A DNA stretch of 64,000 nucleotides from Bullera alba (lineage: Eukaryota > Basidiomycota > Tremellomycetes > Tremellales > Bulleraceae), in the NCBI GenBank assembly GCA_001600095.1, contig BCIX01000005.1, positions 998,523-1,062,522 of the forward strand, in the 5' to 3' direction. This document shows, in pieces, positions 1 to 11,600 of the stretch. The number at the start of each line of letters is the position of its first letter. Position 1 is the stretch's first letter. A program made the translations under genes and the position numbers. Below the pieces are notes generated by a model, which was given only the letters and a program-made list of their open reading frames with translations, did not search any database and was not told the origin of the DNA.

Positions 1-632
1 CGCTCGCCTGGCACAACAGCTCTACTGCCCTGGCCAGTCCTGCTGCCGTTCGCTTCTCGTCCTCCGCCGTCATGTGAGCTTTGGAGAGTGTACCTGGCGA
101 CGGCTCAAACGAGGGTAGAGACTCCAGTATCGAGTGTGCGTAGTTTGACAGCGCTAGGATATAGGTGAACATCACCATGAGCTGTTCCGCCTGGATCGAC
201 GGCATCGGTAGTAACGGCGGGTTTAGGGGATAATGCGTGAGCGGAGCTCGCCATAGGAAGGCTGAGGCCGTCAGTATGAGCACCACAAGTCCTTCCATCG
301 AAGTTGTTGCTCACTGGGCTCGCCTTTCCAGAGGAGTTGATCTGCATCGAGGCATTCCGCTATTCCCCGCAGATAGGGCAAATACGTCTGCACCGCCTGA
401 ACCAAAACTCAGCATTGTGATTGATCATCAAGGATGTCACACCTACATCGATGACGGAGACAGCACTGGCACCGGGCTGTTTCTCGTCTAACGCTTTAAG
501 AGCGAGATGTAGCTTTGTCCGGGCGGCAGTGGCTTCGGCTAATGCGGAACCGAAGGACGACGACGGGTCGAGGAACAGGCTGGAGAAGGTGACCTGTGAT
601 GTCGTAGGGAGCGGGTAGAGCAGAGGAGGCAT
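1..632 (-). CDS. palC: PalC-like BRO1-domain protein, 3' part outside the window
   Basis: Three exons on the minus strand: 447-632, 315-396 and 261 down to the window edge. The introns are GT-AG and keep the frame, giving about 176 residues. The start is the ATG at 632 ([12 protein letters not shown]). The opening peptide, the exon-2 stretch [12 protein letters not shown], and the joined segment [18 protein letters not shown] match the N-terminal BRO1 domain of PalC proteins. In ascomycetes PalC links the plasma-membrane pH sensor to ESCRT-III in Pal/Rim alkaline-pH signalling; assigning that role here is inference from family similarity. The rest of the protein lies left of position 1. It is divergently transcribed from the RING E3 gene starting at 1061. 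Confidence 0.75.
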
Positions 633-1060
633 GGTCTCTGTGGGGTTGGGCTCGACGGGGCGATGCAAGAAGTGTTGCCAGCCTTTGTTATTGGTTGAGT
701 AGAAGGCTAGGAGCACCAACAGCCAAGACGTGGGATCCAAGAAACGCGGAGTCCTCGAAGCTTGGAACCTCCACCACACTCAGGGACGAACAGGCTGAAA
801 CACGGAGGTGGACATCACAGCGTCGCGCCTAACGCACTGGTGCTACCATTGGTGCACGCTAGGCCTGCGAGTGACAAGGGTGGTAGTGCGGGGATCGCCG
901 CTTCCTTATTGTTGGTGTCGTCAGCCGCGGCGAGGCGGGGTGGATGTTGCCGAGCGATTGTCCTCGAACAGTGAGCGTTCATCAGCAATACAACATCGAC
1001 ATCGAGATACAGGAGCAAAGCATAGAGCCATAGAGTCGTCCTAATCGCTATACACATACC
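633..1060. promoter_or_regulatory. divergent intergenic region
   Basis: This 428 bp stretch separates two divergent start codons (632 minus, 1061 plus) and must hold both promoters. Short open frames on both strands have no homology-like features. I see no clear TATA box or operator. Confidence 0.5.
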
Positions 1061-3169
1061 ATGCCACCAGCACCGGAACCATTCTGGCTTTGCCACGAGG
1101 TAGGTCCTTGGGCAACGGTCATCGATGGTCGAGCTGATTAATAATGATCCATCAGTGTGGCGCTCAAATGAGGCCCATCAACGTGAGTGATGGCTCTCAA
1201 TATCACTGCGACAGCTACTTATATCGATTCAGCGCAATGGGGTGAAACAATGTGCATCGTGTCAAGGCGAATTCCTAGAGATCGTGCGTAATTCACCCGA
1301 CGACCGAGGTCAAGTCGCTGCCTTGCCTTATGGCTGACGATATCAGCTTGATGCGGAAGTGAACCCCGATCCATTTCACGAACTGCCAGCGCCTCCACCT
1401 TTACGACCGCAGTCCTCGCCTCCGCGTACCGACAGACCGTCCTCGCCGTCCACCGGGCCAGATACAGGTGGTCCCGGTGGTTTCCTGCAGTCGGTGATGT
1501 CTAGCCTCTTTGCCGGCCTGCCCGCGCCACAGCAGCCCGGGCATGAGGGGCAGGCATCAGGATCGACAAGTCCGCCGACGCCTGCAGGCTCTGGTAGAGG
1601 CGGTAGCGCCAGCGGGAATGGAACTAGGACATTTACCTTCAATGTGGGCGGAGGAAGGGGACAAGTGATGTTTGGCAGCTTTGGCGGAGGAGGTCAGAAT
1701 CAAGGATTTGGATCACCAAATCCGATGAACGGCGGTAACCTGGAGTCGTGAGTTGATATCTAAGGAATGACGAAGGGTCGGTCGTTGAAGTGCTTGTCGC
1801 AGCTTCTTTCCTGGATTCGCACCTCCGCCAATGGGTGGCAACCGACTCGGAGGTCAAGCTGGTCCACGTGGACAGCACGTACACGCTTTCCCGCCTGGGA
1901 CAGACCATACCCATGCCCATGTTCATGCCGGTGCAATGGGCCCAGAAGATCTGGTGAGCTACACAACCCACTCGTAGCTGCAAATGAAGCTGACGAGCCG
2001 GAAGATGAGAATGCTATTCTCCGTTTTGGCAGAAGACGGTCATGGAGCGATGGGCGGTATACCCGGTCAAGCAAACCTCGGCGATTATGTGATGAGCGAG
2101 AGTACGTCAAACCGACCGTCGTGCAAGATTGACTCTTCTAGATGGGTTCGATCAGATTCTCGAGCAGTTGATGCACGCGGCTGGACCTCAGGGACCATTG
2201 CCCGCCTCGGAAGTTGTCATACAGGGTCTGCCCAGGTCAACATTTGATGAGAACAGCCTAGGTATGTCTCAAGTACGATTGAGTCTGAGGATGTCTCGCT
2301 GATTTAGATTTCAGAGAAAAGCGCTTTCAAAGATTGTCCAGTGTGCAAGGATGACTTTGCCGTCGGGGACGAGGCAATGAAAGTGCCTTGCGGGTGAGTG
2401 AATTGCGAACGACGTCAAGCTGCGTGTACTGAAATGAGTCTATGTTAGACATCTGTTCCACCCAGACTGCTTGCAACCTTGGCTCAGGACGAATGGGTCG
2501 TGTCCAGTATGGTGAGCCGGCAGTCAGACATCTGACCACGGTAACTCTTCGCTCATGCCCCTGATCAGCCGTTTCTCCCTCGTTCCCGCTGAGGGTAATG
2601 AGACTCCTCAATCGCGGCAAGCTCCGCCCAGCGGCACATCACCAGCTCAAGCTGGCCAGTCGGAAACTGCACAGGGTCAAAATGGCATCGGATCCACCGT
2701 GACGAATATCCTCCAACGGCTCTGGGGTCAAGGTGGTTCCGTCAGTAATCCCCAGTCTCCCAGCACGACGCCCTCGAATCCCATGTCCCCGGCGGCCGAG
2801 AGGCCTCCCACTGGGGCTTTCGGCATGGGTACCAGTCGAGTCGGAGTCACACCGACATTCAGTCCACCACCGGGCCCTCCACCAGGTCGGACGCATAGTG
2901 AAACTCAGTACTTTCCTCCTTCGGGCCCACCCCCCTCGCAAACGCAACCGAACGAGCAGCAATCGAGTATACCCCTCCCTCAAGCGTCGGGGCAGTCGAC
3001 ACAGGTGGAAAGATTTCCTTCGGCGATACCGGCAGATTACAGGGAGCGTCATAGGCGCCGAGAGCAGGAACAGCAGGATCAAATCTCGTGAGTGCCATCA
3101 AATCCGCGGGTGAGCTTGGACGATCATTAGTCTGACATGCACCTCTGCAGACAAGACGACCTAGATTGA
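1061..3169 (+). CDS. RING-H2 E3 ubiquitin ligase, RNF115/RNF126 type
   Basis: Eleven exons: 1061-1099, 1156-1182, 1233-1283, 1347-1747, 1803-1953, 2005-2101, 2142-2261, 2315-2393, 2449-2511, 2569-3087 and 3151-3169. The N-terminus is a four-Cys zinc ribbon (CHECGAQM then CASCQGEF), as in RNF126/RNF115/BCA2 ligases, where it binds ubiquitin or clients. A Gly/Pro-rich linker and a conserved GDYVMSE...LDQILEQLM-like segment follow. The RING-H2 reads CPVCKDDF, then VPCGHLFHPDC, then CPVCRFSLVP, with every zinc ligand present. The C-terminal third is Pro/Ser/Gln-rich and low-complexity. The predicted role is cytosolic ubiquitination, possibly of mislocalised membrane proteins as for human RNF126 (inference). 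The exon 5/6 junction is the least certain because several acceptors are possible; the one at 2004 keeps the frame and has a CTGAC branch site. Confidence 0.88.
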
Positions 3170-3495
3170 GCGTCCGACCCGTGGTGATGCATCGACACAT
3201 CCCATCCTACAATTGTATATTATGACAACGCCCCATGCACTCATTGTATCGCTGTGCTAAGACCAAGCTGACTTCTGGGTCTGAATTCCTAAATCTTCCC
3301 ATCGTGGATCTACCACACGCACTCATAGTAACCGACACTCAGGCTGGCAAGCTGAACCCCAAATTGTATCTGCGAGAACTGACAACTAAAATCAAGAAAC
3401 ACGTCTACCACTCCTCTTCCTTGTTCTGCCTCGCCCAGCTCTCGACCGTCGCCAAACTCAACAAGATGGACTCTGGCTACGATCAAAAGGTCATA
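3170..3495. other. convergent 3' spacer
   Basis: This 326 bp stretch lies between a plus-strand stop (3169) and a minus-strand stop (3496). It presumably holds two 3' UTRs. No repeats or RNA genes are visible. Confidence 0.5.
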
Positions 3496-5833
3496 TCAGC
3501 GATGGCCACTCATCCCAAAGCAAGCTGTCGACAGACTGACCGTTTGCAATTGAGACTCTCTGCCCCTTCTCGCCCTGCGGGTCAAGTCTGAAGAACGCCT
3601 TTTCTCCATCAACGACTTTGCCTTTCCCCCCTTTTCTCGCTTCGGCGATCCTTTCAGCCTCAGAGGCGGCGTGGATCCCGTTGGTCGCTGCGGCGAATGA
3701 TCATGGGGCCCTCTCCAGGGAGAACGTGGGATGTCCAAAATACCCGCGTTGCCAAATAATGGTGCCGAGGTGGACCTGCGATGGTGGCCGGGCGGGAGGA
3801 TGAGTATCTCGTGTTGAGAGCTATAGTCGCTGAGGTGGACGGTGGTCTCATCCTCGGTTTGGACGTGGATCTCAAGTTGACTAGTGGAAGCTGCCCGCCC
3901 GCGCGAGTCGGGTTTGGGGGTCTCGTCCGCGGGATAAGTGTCGTGCGGGTCGACAGAGGATGTCGACATGGACAGAGTGGGAGTCGAAGTGATGGGGGAG
4001 GAACGGGAGGGGGGTAGTGGAAACCCAAGGTTGATTGAGAATCCAGACGCGGTCGACTCTGGCCTGGGTTTAGGGTCGAATAAATCCCTGGGGCGAGGTT
4101 TGCCCTCCTCGTTGGACTCCACTACGCGGCCAAGCTTCGGCAGATAGGGCAGGCCATGTTCTTCAGTCGAGGGTGAAGACGCCAAAACCTCTTCCTCCTC
4201 GCTCTGGCCCACCACATGTGGACTACCTACATCCCCACTGATCTCCCTTCCGTTCTGCTCCAGAGCCACACGCAGGGCTCCGACCACATGCTCTTCGCCT
4301 TGGATCTCAATCTGCCTGATCTGGTCATTGCAGAGGTATATCTGTCTCACCACCCGATCACACCGTCCCACCGCTCGACTCAGCGTATCCAGCGCTCGTC
4401 TCTGCGCACCAGGCTCATTGCGGACCTGCCCGGTAGCCAAGGAGGCCAAAGTCGTATCCCGATGTCGGAGCAGAGTCTCGTATTTGCTCCTCAGCCGTTT
4501 CAGCTCGTTCCGCAGTCGAGTCTCCTCTGACGCCGAGGTACGAAGGACAGATAGTGGGAGCAGTCGGGGCTCGGTGGTGGACAGGTGTTGAAGGGTGTAT
4601 GCGATCAGGTGGTCAAAGTCGTCCTCGCCGAGGTCTTGTTGTAGTTGTGAGATTGACGTCGTGTTCCATGGGAGGGGGACGTTGTCGAAGGGAAGCGGCT
4701 TGGTGCCGCTCGAAGAACCGCTCTCGCTGGGAGTCAAGGTGGCCTCCTTGTCCTTCACTACGGGTGGTGCTGCACTGGTTGGATTCTGGCTGGTCGTCGC
4801 GCTAGGCTCAGGCCGAGCTGGATTGCCCTTTGGCTTGATGTCGAGTTTGAGGGGAGGTCGACTTGGCGGTTCTGGCGCTGTTGGCACCGTAGTCCCAATA
4901 GAGCTGCTTGCCTCTCCAAGCTGTTCCACAGCCTCCTCCTCGACCTGCTCAGCGATCGTCGGGGCGCGGGTTGGCACCGCAATCTGCTTCTTGCTCTTTG
5001 AGTACTGTAGCGTCCTGACATGAGTGTTCTTTCGACCAATTCCCACTTCCATGCGCCTAGGGGACAGCTGGTTGGACGTGACACTGGCAGCAGGGGTGAG
5101 ATTGGAAGTCCGCAGTCTCAATGCAGTTGGACGCTTCTTCCGATCCAGGTGGCCTCTGGAGCTGGGGCTGTGGAGCATAGATGCCAAAGTGGGGAAGGTA
5201 TCGATAGGCGTGGTGAGGACTGGACAGGGATTGATATGTGGAGGGCTGGCGAACCGAATTGACTGGCGTTTGCTGGGCTGTTGAGCAGGACCAGTTGATC
5301 TCGTTGGGTGTTGCGATGAGGACGAGGGGGTTCGCTGATGCTGGCTCAGTTGCCTTTGGGCTACGGTATCGAGTGCTTCGCCTAATCTGGTGATCGTTGG
5401 ATACTAGTATAGGTCAGCGATATGTCCGGTAGGCCTAGACAGAGCGTCGACCTACCCTGCTGTCATCCTGCTTGACACCTAGGACTTTGGCACCTTCAGC
5501 CACCGGCTGAGGTGTAGGCGGTAGCGGTCTATCGGGCGGAGGACCCGATGGCGACGATTCCACTCCACCTTGAGGAGAAGCAAAGTCCTTGACTCGAACA
5601 ACTCTCGAGCCGTCCCTGCTTTTCTTGCCCTTGGGCGTCGGCGTCGTGACCTCCTTACGACTTTCCTCCCCTTTCGGATCGGTCCGCTGCGAGACTGGTT
5701 TGAACGCCGACGGAGGCTGCTGAGGTGATTGCTCCTTTGCCGAGCTTTTGGGCGTGGATGGTTCCAAGGGCGAGGGTTTCGCTGATGTGGGTGTGGTGCG
5801 TCCATTGCGGAACAGGCCATTGAAGAATGTCAT
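3496..5833 (-). CDS. Ser/Pro-rich protein of unknown function with a central coiled-coil segment
   Basis: Two exons, 5456-5833 and 3496-5403, joined across a 52 bp intron in phase 0; the product is about 761 residues from the ATG at 5833 (MTFFNGLFRNGRTT). I do not recognise a family. Residues 1-360 are rich in Ser, Thr, Pro and Lys and look disordered. Residues about 365-510 are the only region with folded character: they start near PLPWNTTSISQLQQDL and contain a helical, charged segment with heptad-like Leu/Arg spacing (EETRLRNELKRLRSKYETLL). The remainder is again disordered, with many SP/TP sites suggesting proline-directed phosphorylation. There is no signal peptide, membrane segment or catalytic motif. 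The long second exon is unusual beside the intron-dense neighbours. A scaffold or adaptor role is possible but unsupported. Confidence 0.75.
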
Positions 5834-7079
5834 GATGCAGCGAGTGCGGTGTTGATGCTGATCGGGACGAGAGATGCAGTGCTGATCGTAGTGATGAGAG
5901 GAGGGAGTGATTGCCTGCTATGCTGTTCCCAGCCAGTGGGACAAGTCGAGAAGTGGACACTGGTGATTCTTGTAACGAGGGCGAACACTGTCATTCAATC
6001 ACCAAGCTACACACTAGTACTAGGTCGCCGCGGTAATCGCTAGACTGGATACAGCTCGATACCAAGGCGACATCGGGTGCAATGCTCGATGGCGACGCTG
6101 AGATCTCGGGAGATTGGTCCGCGGTGATACTGTATGTTCCTGTATGTTCCACTCTGCGACCGAGAGATTGATTGCTCGGTAGCAACAAGTAACAAGCTGC
6201 AGCGTTTCAGCCACAACCTTGTTAGGTTGATAGCTGGTCGTCCTTGGTAGACCCATCGGGCGAGATGGTCAATCTACCATCATCCAACTTGTCGACCTGT
6301 CGACCTGTCAACCTGCCATGATTGTCACTGCGTCACGGTCGGTGGCAGACGGGATTGATGGATCCAGAAGCGAACGCCAGCCGTGCCGGGGCGTGCTGAT
6401 GCGCTGATGGTCGTCTGTTCCTCCGAGCTCAACCCTGCTCAAGCTAGGCCCAGACGGGCTTATCTAAGGGCAGAAGCTCAGCGCAGCTAGCTTAGCTTAC
6501 ACTCAGAGCGGAGTGGACTGGAGTAGATCGCAAAGCTCGGACCTGGATACGCCCCCGCTGGCTTTGACTGGACTCGGAGCAGTGCCTGATCTCGCCCGAG
6601 CCTGTCGCCAAGAGGAGTCGCGGCTCGCGACCTCTGGCAGCCTCTGGCGACCGTTGGCGCCTGCATTGTCAATTCATGACCTTGACGACGGAAGAGGCTT
6701 CTCGGCAGCGGACTAGTCGTAGATTGGCCCGTCGTCAAGGTGCGGTAGTGGTGGGATCTGGACGGTTGTGAGGCATTTGTGGTGATTGATCACAAGCCAA
6801 AAAAGAAGATTGACCTCCGCTCCGTTTCATCGCGGGCCGGCCGGGCCGGGGCGCCGGGAGTCGTGTTTCAGGTTGGCATGGAGCACGGCTTCACCATCGA
6901 CTGCTAGCTGGCCATGTCACGCAGGGTCATGCCGGTCATGCTCGACACGGCGTCAAGAAATAGGATCGATATCGCATACTCTAACACAACAGACATCGAC
7001 CGATCTACTTGTCCACGACTCACATCCCCTCACAGACCTGACACTGACAACGCCTCGATATCGAATAGTCATCGCAGGG
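5834..7079. other. gene-free intergenic region
   Basis: About 1.25 kb lies between the start of the Ser/Pro-rich gene (minus) and the stop of the chitin synthase gene (minus). Short open frames on both strands look random. A small direct repeat of a GTCGACCTGTC-type unit sits near 6290-6315. No RNA gene is recognised. Confidence 0.5.
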
Positions 7080-10000
7080 CTAATTCCTCCTGCAACACCT
7101 GAACAATTGCCTTGTGATCCAGTAATACAGACACTAACCACCATACATCAGCGTCACACTCTCCCTCTCCTGGATCAGCTCCACGTCGTACTCACGCCTA
7201 CGAATCGGACTGCGGAAAGACCGAAGGTCGCCCAAAGGAGGTATTTGAAGTATATCTGCTGTTTGTCCTGTAAATGCCTAGTGTCGTAATGTAATGCGTT
7301 CACAATACACGTCCCGTTCATCGGAGCGATGATCGTGCCATTGTTGACGTCGTAGCCGGTGTTTAGGAGACACTCCTCCACTCGGTGATAGGTGTGGTCG
7401 AGGCCATTGAGCGTGGCTATGGAGATGGCGAGGGCGGCGTTGGAAAGGAGCCATACCCCGACGAGTCGAGTACGGAACGTCCTATTCTGATCCTATGCAT
7501 ATCATCAGTAAGGGTACGTCGGGGTGAATTGGTCGACGACTCACGTCCATGCTGGGTGGATCTGGCGTGACGTCCTCTTTGAATGGCGCTACGGCACGCT
7601 TGACTACGATCTGGAAACTCTCATCGAGCTCATCTTGGCCCTAAAGACCGGCCTGGGTCAGCTCGACTCCTTGTAAACGGCATAGCTGTCTGTGCCCACC
7701 CTTTGGACGTCTTCGACGACTCCCGCCTCTCCGCTCTTCTCTTTGGTCGACGAGACCGCGGGCAAGGACTCGGCTTTGTCGGAACCTGGAACCGGTCGTC
7801 AGCTGAGCATTCAACCGGATCAGGATGTTAATTACCTTTTGTACCCCATCTACAGGACAGATATTAGCTTGTATGATGCAACTCAATTTGGCAGAATCCA
7901 GCTCACGATACGTCGTGTAGATTGCAGAACGCATACACGTTCAGCACGTTGGTGAAAGACGGCGCCAGCAGCTGGACGCGATGAGCAAGAATGCAATGCC
8001 TTGAAACCCGCGGCACTCACCAGATACTGCGGGAACGAGCTGAGCATGTGCCATGGATCGGACTATGCCGGGGTCAGCGTGATCAGTTGTGTCGTGTCGT
8101 GAGTTGCACTTACGTATAAGATCGAAGAGAACAGGTAGATTCCTGCACGAGAACGCAGTCGTTAGTTGGAGTTAGAATTATACGGACAACCAGCCTTACC
8201 GATGGTGGACATGACGGCGGCGACGAGAACCCCGTTGGTCTTGTTGAACAGGTTTCTCAGCTTTTCTATGATTCCACCATCTATAGCCAATACGTCCTGA
8301 TCGAGCCATCAGCCAGTTGCCATTTAAAGGATCCGAGGTCGGCCCAGATCCGACTCACTTTGAAGGCGTGGACTGATAGGATGACCGAGCATACGACGAG
8401 GTATGCTGCTAGTACCGCGTAGATCCACAGTGTCAAGAGATGCAGCCCACGCTCCGACTTTGGTCTGTTACCCAGCGCCAGGACAAACTGCACGAGCGTC
8501 AGCTTGAACCTGGTCGTTCTTGAGGGTACGTACCTGGAGCATCAGGAAAGCAAGGTATATCCACATCAAGACGATATTGACCCAATGCGTCTAGATCACA
8601 AGCCCGTCAGCTACCGTCTCACCAACATGGACGATCGCGACCACTCACGACATCGGCCGTGACGAAGAGGTTGATGCCCACTGATCTCGGAACGAGGTCG
8701 ATAATGATGGAAAAGGTCAACCACAAGTTGGCCAAGGCGAACCAGCCGAAGATGAGATTACAAAAGTTGTAAATCGCTTGAATGTGCAAGAAGAACATTC
8801 TGATCGGGTTATGACCCGACTTGTATAGTCTGAAAAAGTGGATCAAGGCGTAGACCGAGGCGGCAAAGGAACCATTCAACCATCGTCTTCGCTGACTGAT
8901 CAATTCGGCCGCTTGCTCGGGAACGTCCGTCTCGGCTTTACTGGGCTTGACGTAGCTCAGTGTCCATTTCTGCTTTTCCTTGGCGACGAGCTCAAAGCAC
9001 AGGATCCGGTCCTCGGCCAGGAACATGTTCTTGGTGAAGATGTTCATTCCGTAGATCCCCTTTTTGCCAAGTCTGGCGGCCATGGTGTGATCGCCGTGAA
9101 AGTACTGCTCGAGCGGTCGACCTTGGATAGCGCGATACCGATAGGCGGAGAATGCGCCAGGTAGGACAGATACGTATCCGAACGAACTCTCAAGCGGCTT
9201 GTCGAGGATATTGGACATTTTATACTCAAAGTTCTGGGCGGCTACCAGTGGATTGAACAGCTTTTTGCCCTTGTTGATCTGTGCGTGAATCTCCCCACAA
9301 GCACCTCCTAGGTTGGGATTGTTGTAGAATGCCTCCCAGAGGTGGTAGATCGCCTTGTGGCCGGGTTTGGTGCCTGCATCCAAGAGGACACAGATCTCCG
9401 GGTTGAGCTGTCTCCCAATCGCGTTGAACAGCCATCGATGCGAGTTGATCTTTTTCGAATTCTCCTGCTTGAGCACAAAGATGAACTGTACCGGCACAAA
9501 ATTGTTCGGATCCCCAGGGTGCGGCTGGACCAGTTGGGGCTTGGCGTCTATCGACAGCTGAGTGGTGTATTCGAATATGTGGGCCACGGTGGGCTTTTCA
9601 TCGACAGCCTTCTTCAACACACCATCTTGATACACGCCGATAGTCGCAAGGACGTCGAGAACCGCCGTGTCCATGGGTCCCAGTCCGTCGGCGATGAGGG
9701 CCACCACGATCCTTTGCCAGCCGGGTCGTCCTTCCTCGGCGGTCCGACGCCAGAATTTCGATGCTTTGGTGTTGCAAATATCGCGAATGTTCATCATGAC
9801 GTTGTGAAGCGTTCGGGCGTAGAGGATCTTGTCCTCGTTGTAGCTGGTGACGGCGATGAGAAGCTCTGTCTCCCGGCCATACTGGTTGACTCGCAGGTTC
9901 CACCCGTTCTCCACTGTAAAGTCGTCTGGATCGCACGTCGCGGCAGTGTATCGCATATGGCTGCCTGAGGTCAATTCGAGTACTACCACTGCGCGACGCT

Positions 10001-10729
10001 CGTCATTTCACTCACGTGAACTCATTCGTCTTGCCTATAGGGAGTCAGCTGAGTGCCGATCTCGGGCGCCTGCCAGCTGCTGAACTCACCTGTAAGGTAT
10101 TTCGATTCCTGAGCACTGATGATTGGTCTCGGGACGGGGTACCTGACAACAGTCAACGTTCGCTCGGCCACTCAGTAACCAGACTCACTCGGTGATCCAA
10201 TTGCCCTCACTGGTCAATTTGACTCTTCTGGTCGTCGCACCTCGCTTTGGGATAGTCTGTCGTCGGATAAAGTCTGCTCCTGCCGAAGGAAGTGTGTGCA
10301 AGTGATGCCTCGCATACGGTGACATTGGCATGAACGGGGACCCAGGGGCACTAGCACCGATATCAGCTTACCTCTCCCCTCCAATAGTCCCACTGTTTTC
10401 GAGTCGAGGGGAGCTCGTACTCACGCAGTGAGCGGTTTCAGCTCTTCATCATCCTCCCCCGCTACCCAAGGCATATTTCTCCCATTGATCTGCACCCCAC
10501 CTCTCAACGGCCCCGTCAACAATCTCCCCCCGGAAGGGGATCTACCCCCTCCCGAGCCCAGATCTCCGGAGAGCAACGCCCCGCCGTCGTCGTACCGCAT
10601 GCTTTGGTACGGAGCGGGCGGGTAGCGCCTTTGTCGCTCAGGGGTGGCCATGGGGCTTCGCTGTCCGTAGTCGGAGTACTGGCCAGTGGGGTACACCGAG
10701 CGCGAAGGGTCGTCGAACGGGTTTGCCAT
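7080..10729 (-). CDS. chitin synthase (division 1, class I-III type)
   Basis: Sixteen exons rebuild 938 residues without a frame break: 10425-10729, 10189-10350, 10090-10142, 10016-10034, 8649-9960, 8534-8590, 8359-8487, 8200-8296, 8114-8142, 8021-8062, 7907-7971, 7836-7849, 7700-7785, 7545-7640, 7196-7492 and 7080-7133. The start is the ATG at 10729 (MANPFDD); codons further upstream are not ATG. The enzyme polymerises UDP-GlcNAc into chitin at the plasma membrane. The catalytic core shows the donor-site LDAG (about 373), EDR (about 496) and QRRRW (about 536) motifs, followed by several membrane segments and the conserved VSWGTKG motif, split by a 14 bp micro-exon. The C-terminus ends in a Cys/Arg-rich tail. 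Length and motifs match class III-like enzymes (about 900 aa), but the exact class needs a tree. Confidence 0.95.
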
Positions 10730-11600
10730 GATGGAAGGTCGAGACTGAGGTCTGGATCTCAAAGTCGAGCGAACCTGTCTTTAATCGAGGGTGTTGATCT
10801 TGCTCGATACACTTGACTGGCAGCTCGTCGTCCAAGAGTTGGTGAGAGCTTGATTGGTATACCCGTGGTAGTCGGTCGGACCGAGTCGTTGACGCTTGAG
10901 CAGGTAGACCTTGGATCCACTCGATATCGGTCCTCTTTTTGGTCCTTTGTCGACCACACTGTATCTTTTTCCTCGTCGAGTGATACCAGCTGGATACGCT
11001 ATACTACGCAGATCGTTCATCAACATAACAACCCACTCCGAGCCCGAGATTCTTGTGGATTTCCATTTGGACCACTGATGCGCCATTGCCCTGCCGTTGC
11101 ACGCCCCGCCGGGCGTTCACAAACATTGCACCCAGCATCGTCCACTCGCTCGTCAGCCTTCGCAGTGGGGGGATCTGGACTCGTGCATCGGTCTCACACC
11201 GAAGATCGTGAGACCGCCGGCTCTAATGCAGGTTGGCATGGCGATCGAAGTGCGAAGAACGGGTGGGTGGTCAAACACGAAAACATCCGGTCGATCTCTT
11301 CGACGCGAGTCGACGGTTTCAGACTCAGAAACACCTCTGACCCCAGAGTGACACTATTGCCACGGCACTGCTCTGACCGTCGTCGAATGTTTGCATAGAT
11401 GATATAATGACCCAGTGAGCCGTATTATTGCTATTTACGTATGTACAAGAGACCCAGAGCTATAAGCTGGAGCGTTTTGCATCCACTTAGACCGTGAGGG
11501 AAAGAGCGAATCGAGAGCCGTTGTCCGTTGCGTGTCGTAAGATGTCGTGGAGGAAGCTGTAGGGTGATATAGACTTTACACCCTCGCGAGAACGAGGCGA
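10730..11600. promoter_or_regulatory. upstream region of the chitin synthase gene
   Basis: This 871 bp stretch separates the MHYT gene stop from the chitin synthase start, both minus strand. It holds the chitin synthase promoter and the MHYT 3' UTR. Open frames here are short and look random. Confidence 0.45.

Noticed and set aside
3235..3591. Plus-strand 118-codon frame overlapping the end of the Ser/Pro-rich gene
   Set aside because: It overlaps the antisense 3' end of a well-supported gene and has no homology-like features.
10850..11398. Plus-strand 182-codon frame between the chitin synthase and MHYT genes
   Set aside because: It has Ser/Arg-rich random composition and no motif, and lies in the expected promoter and 3' UTR region.
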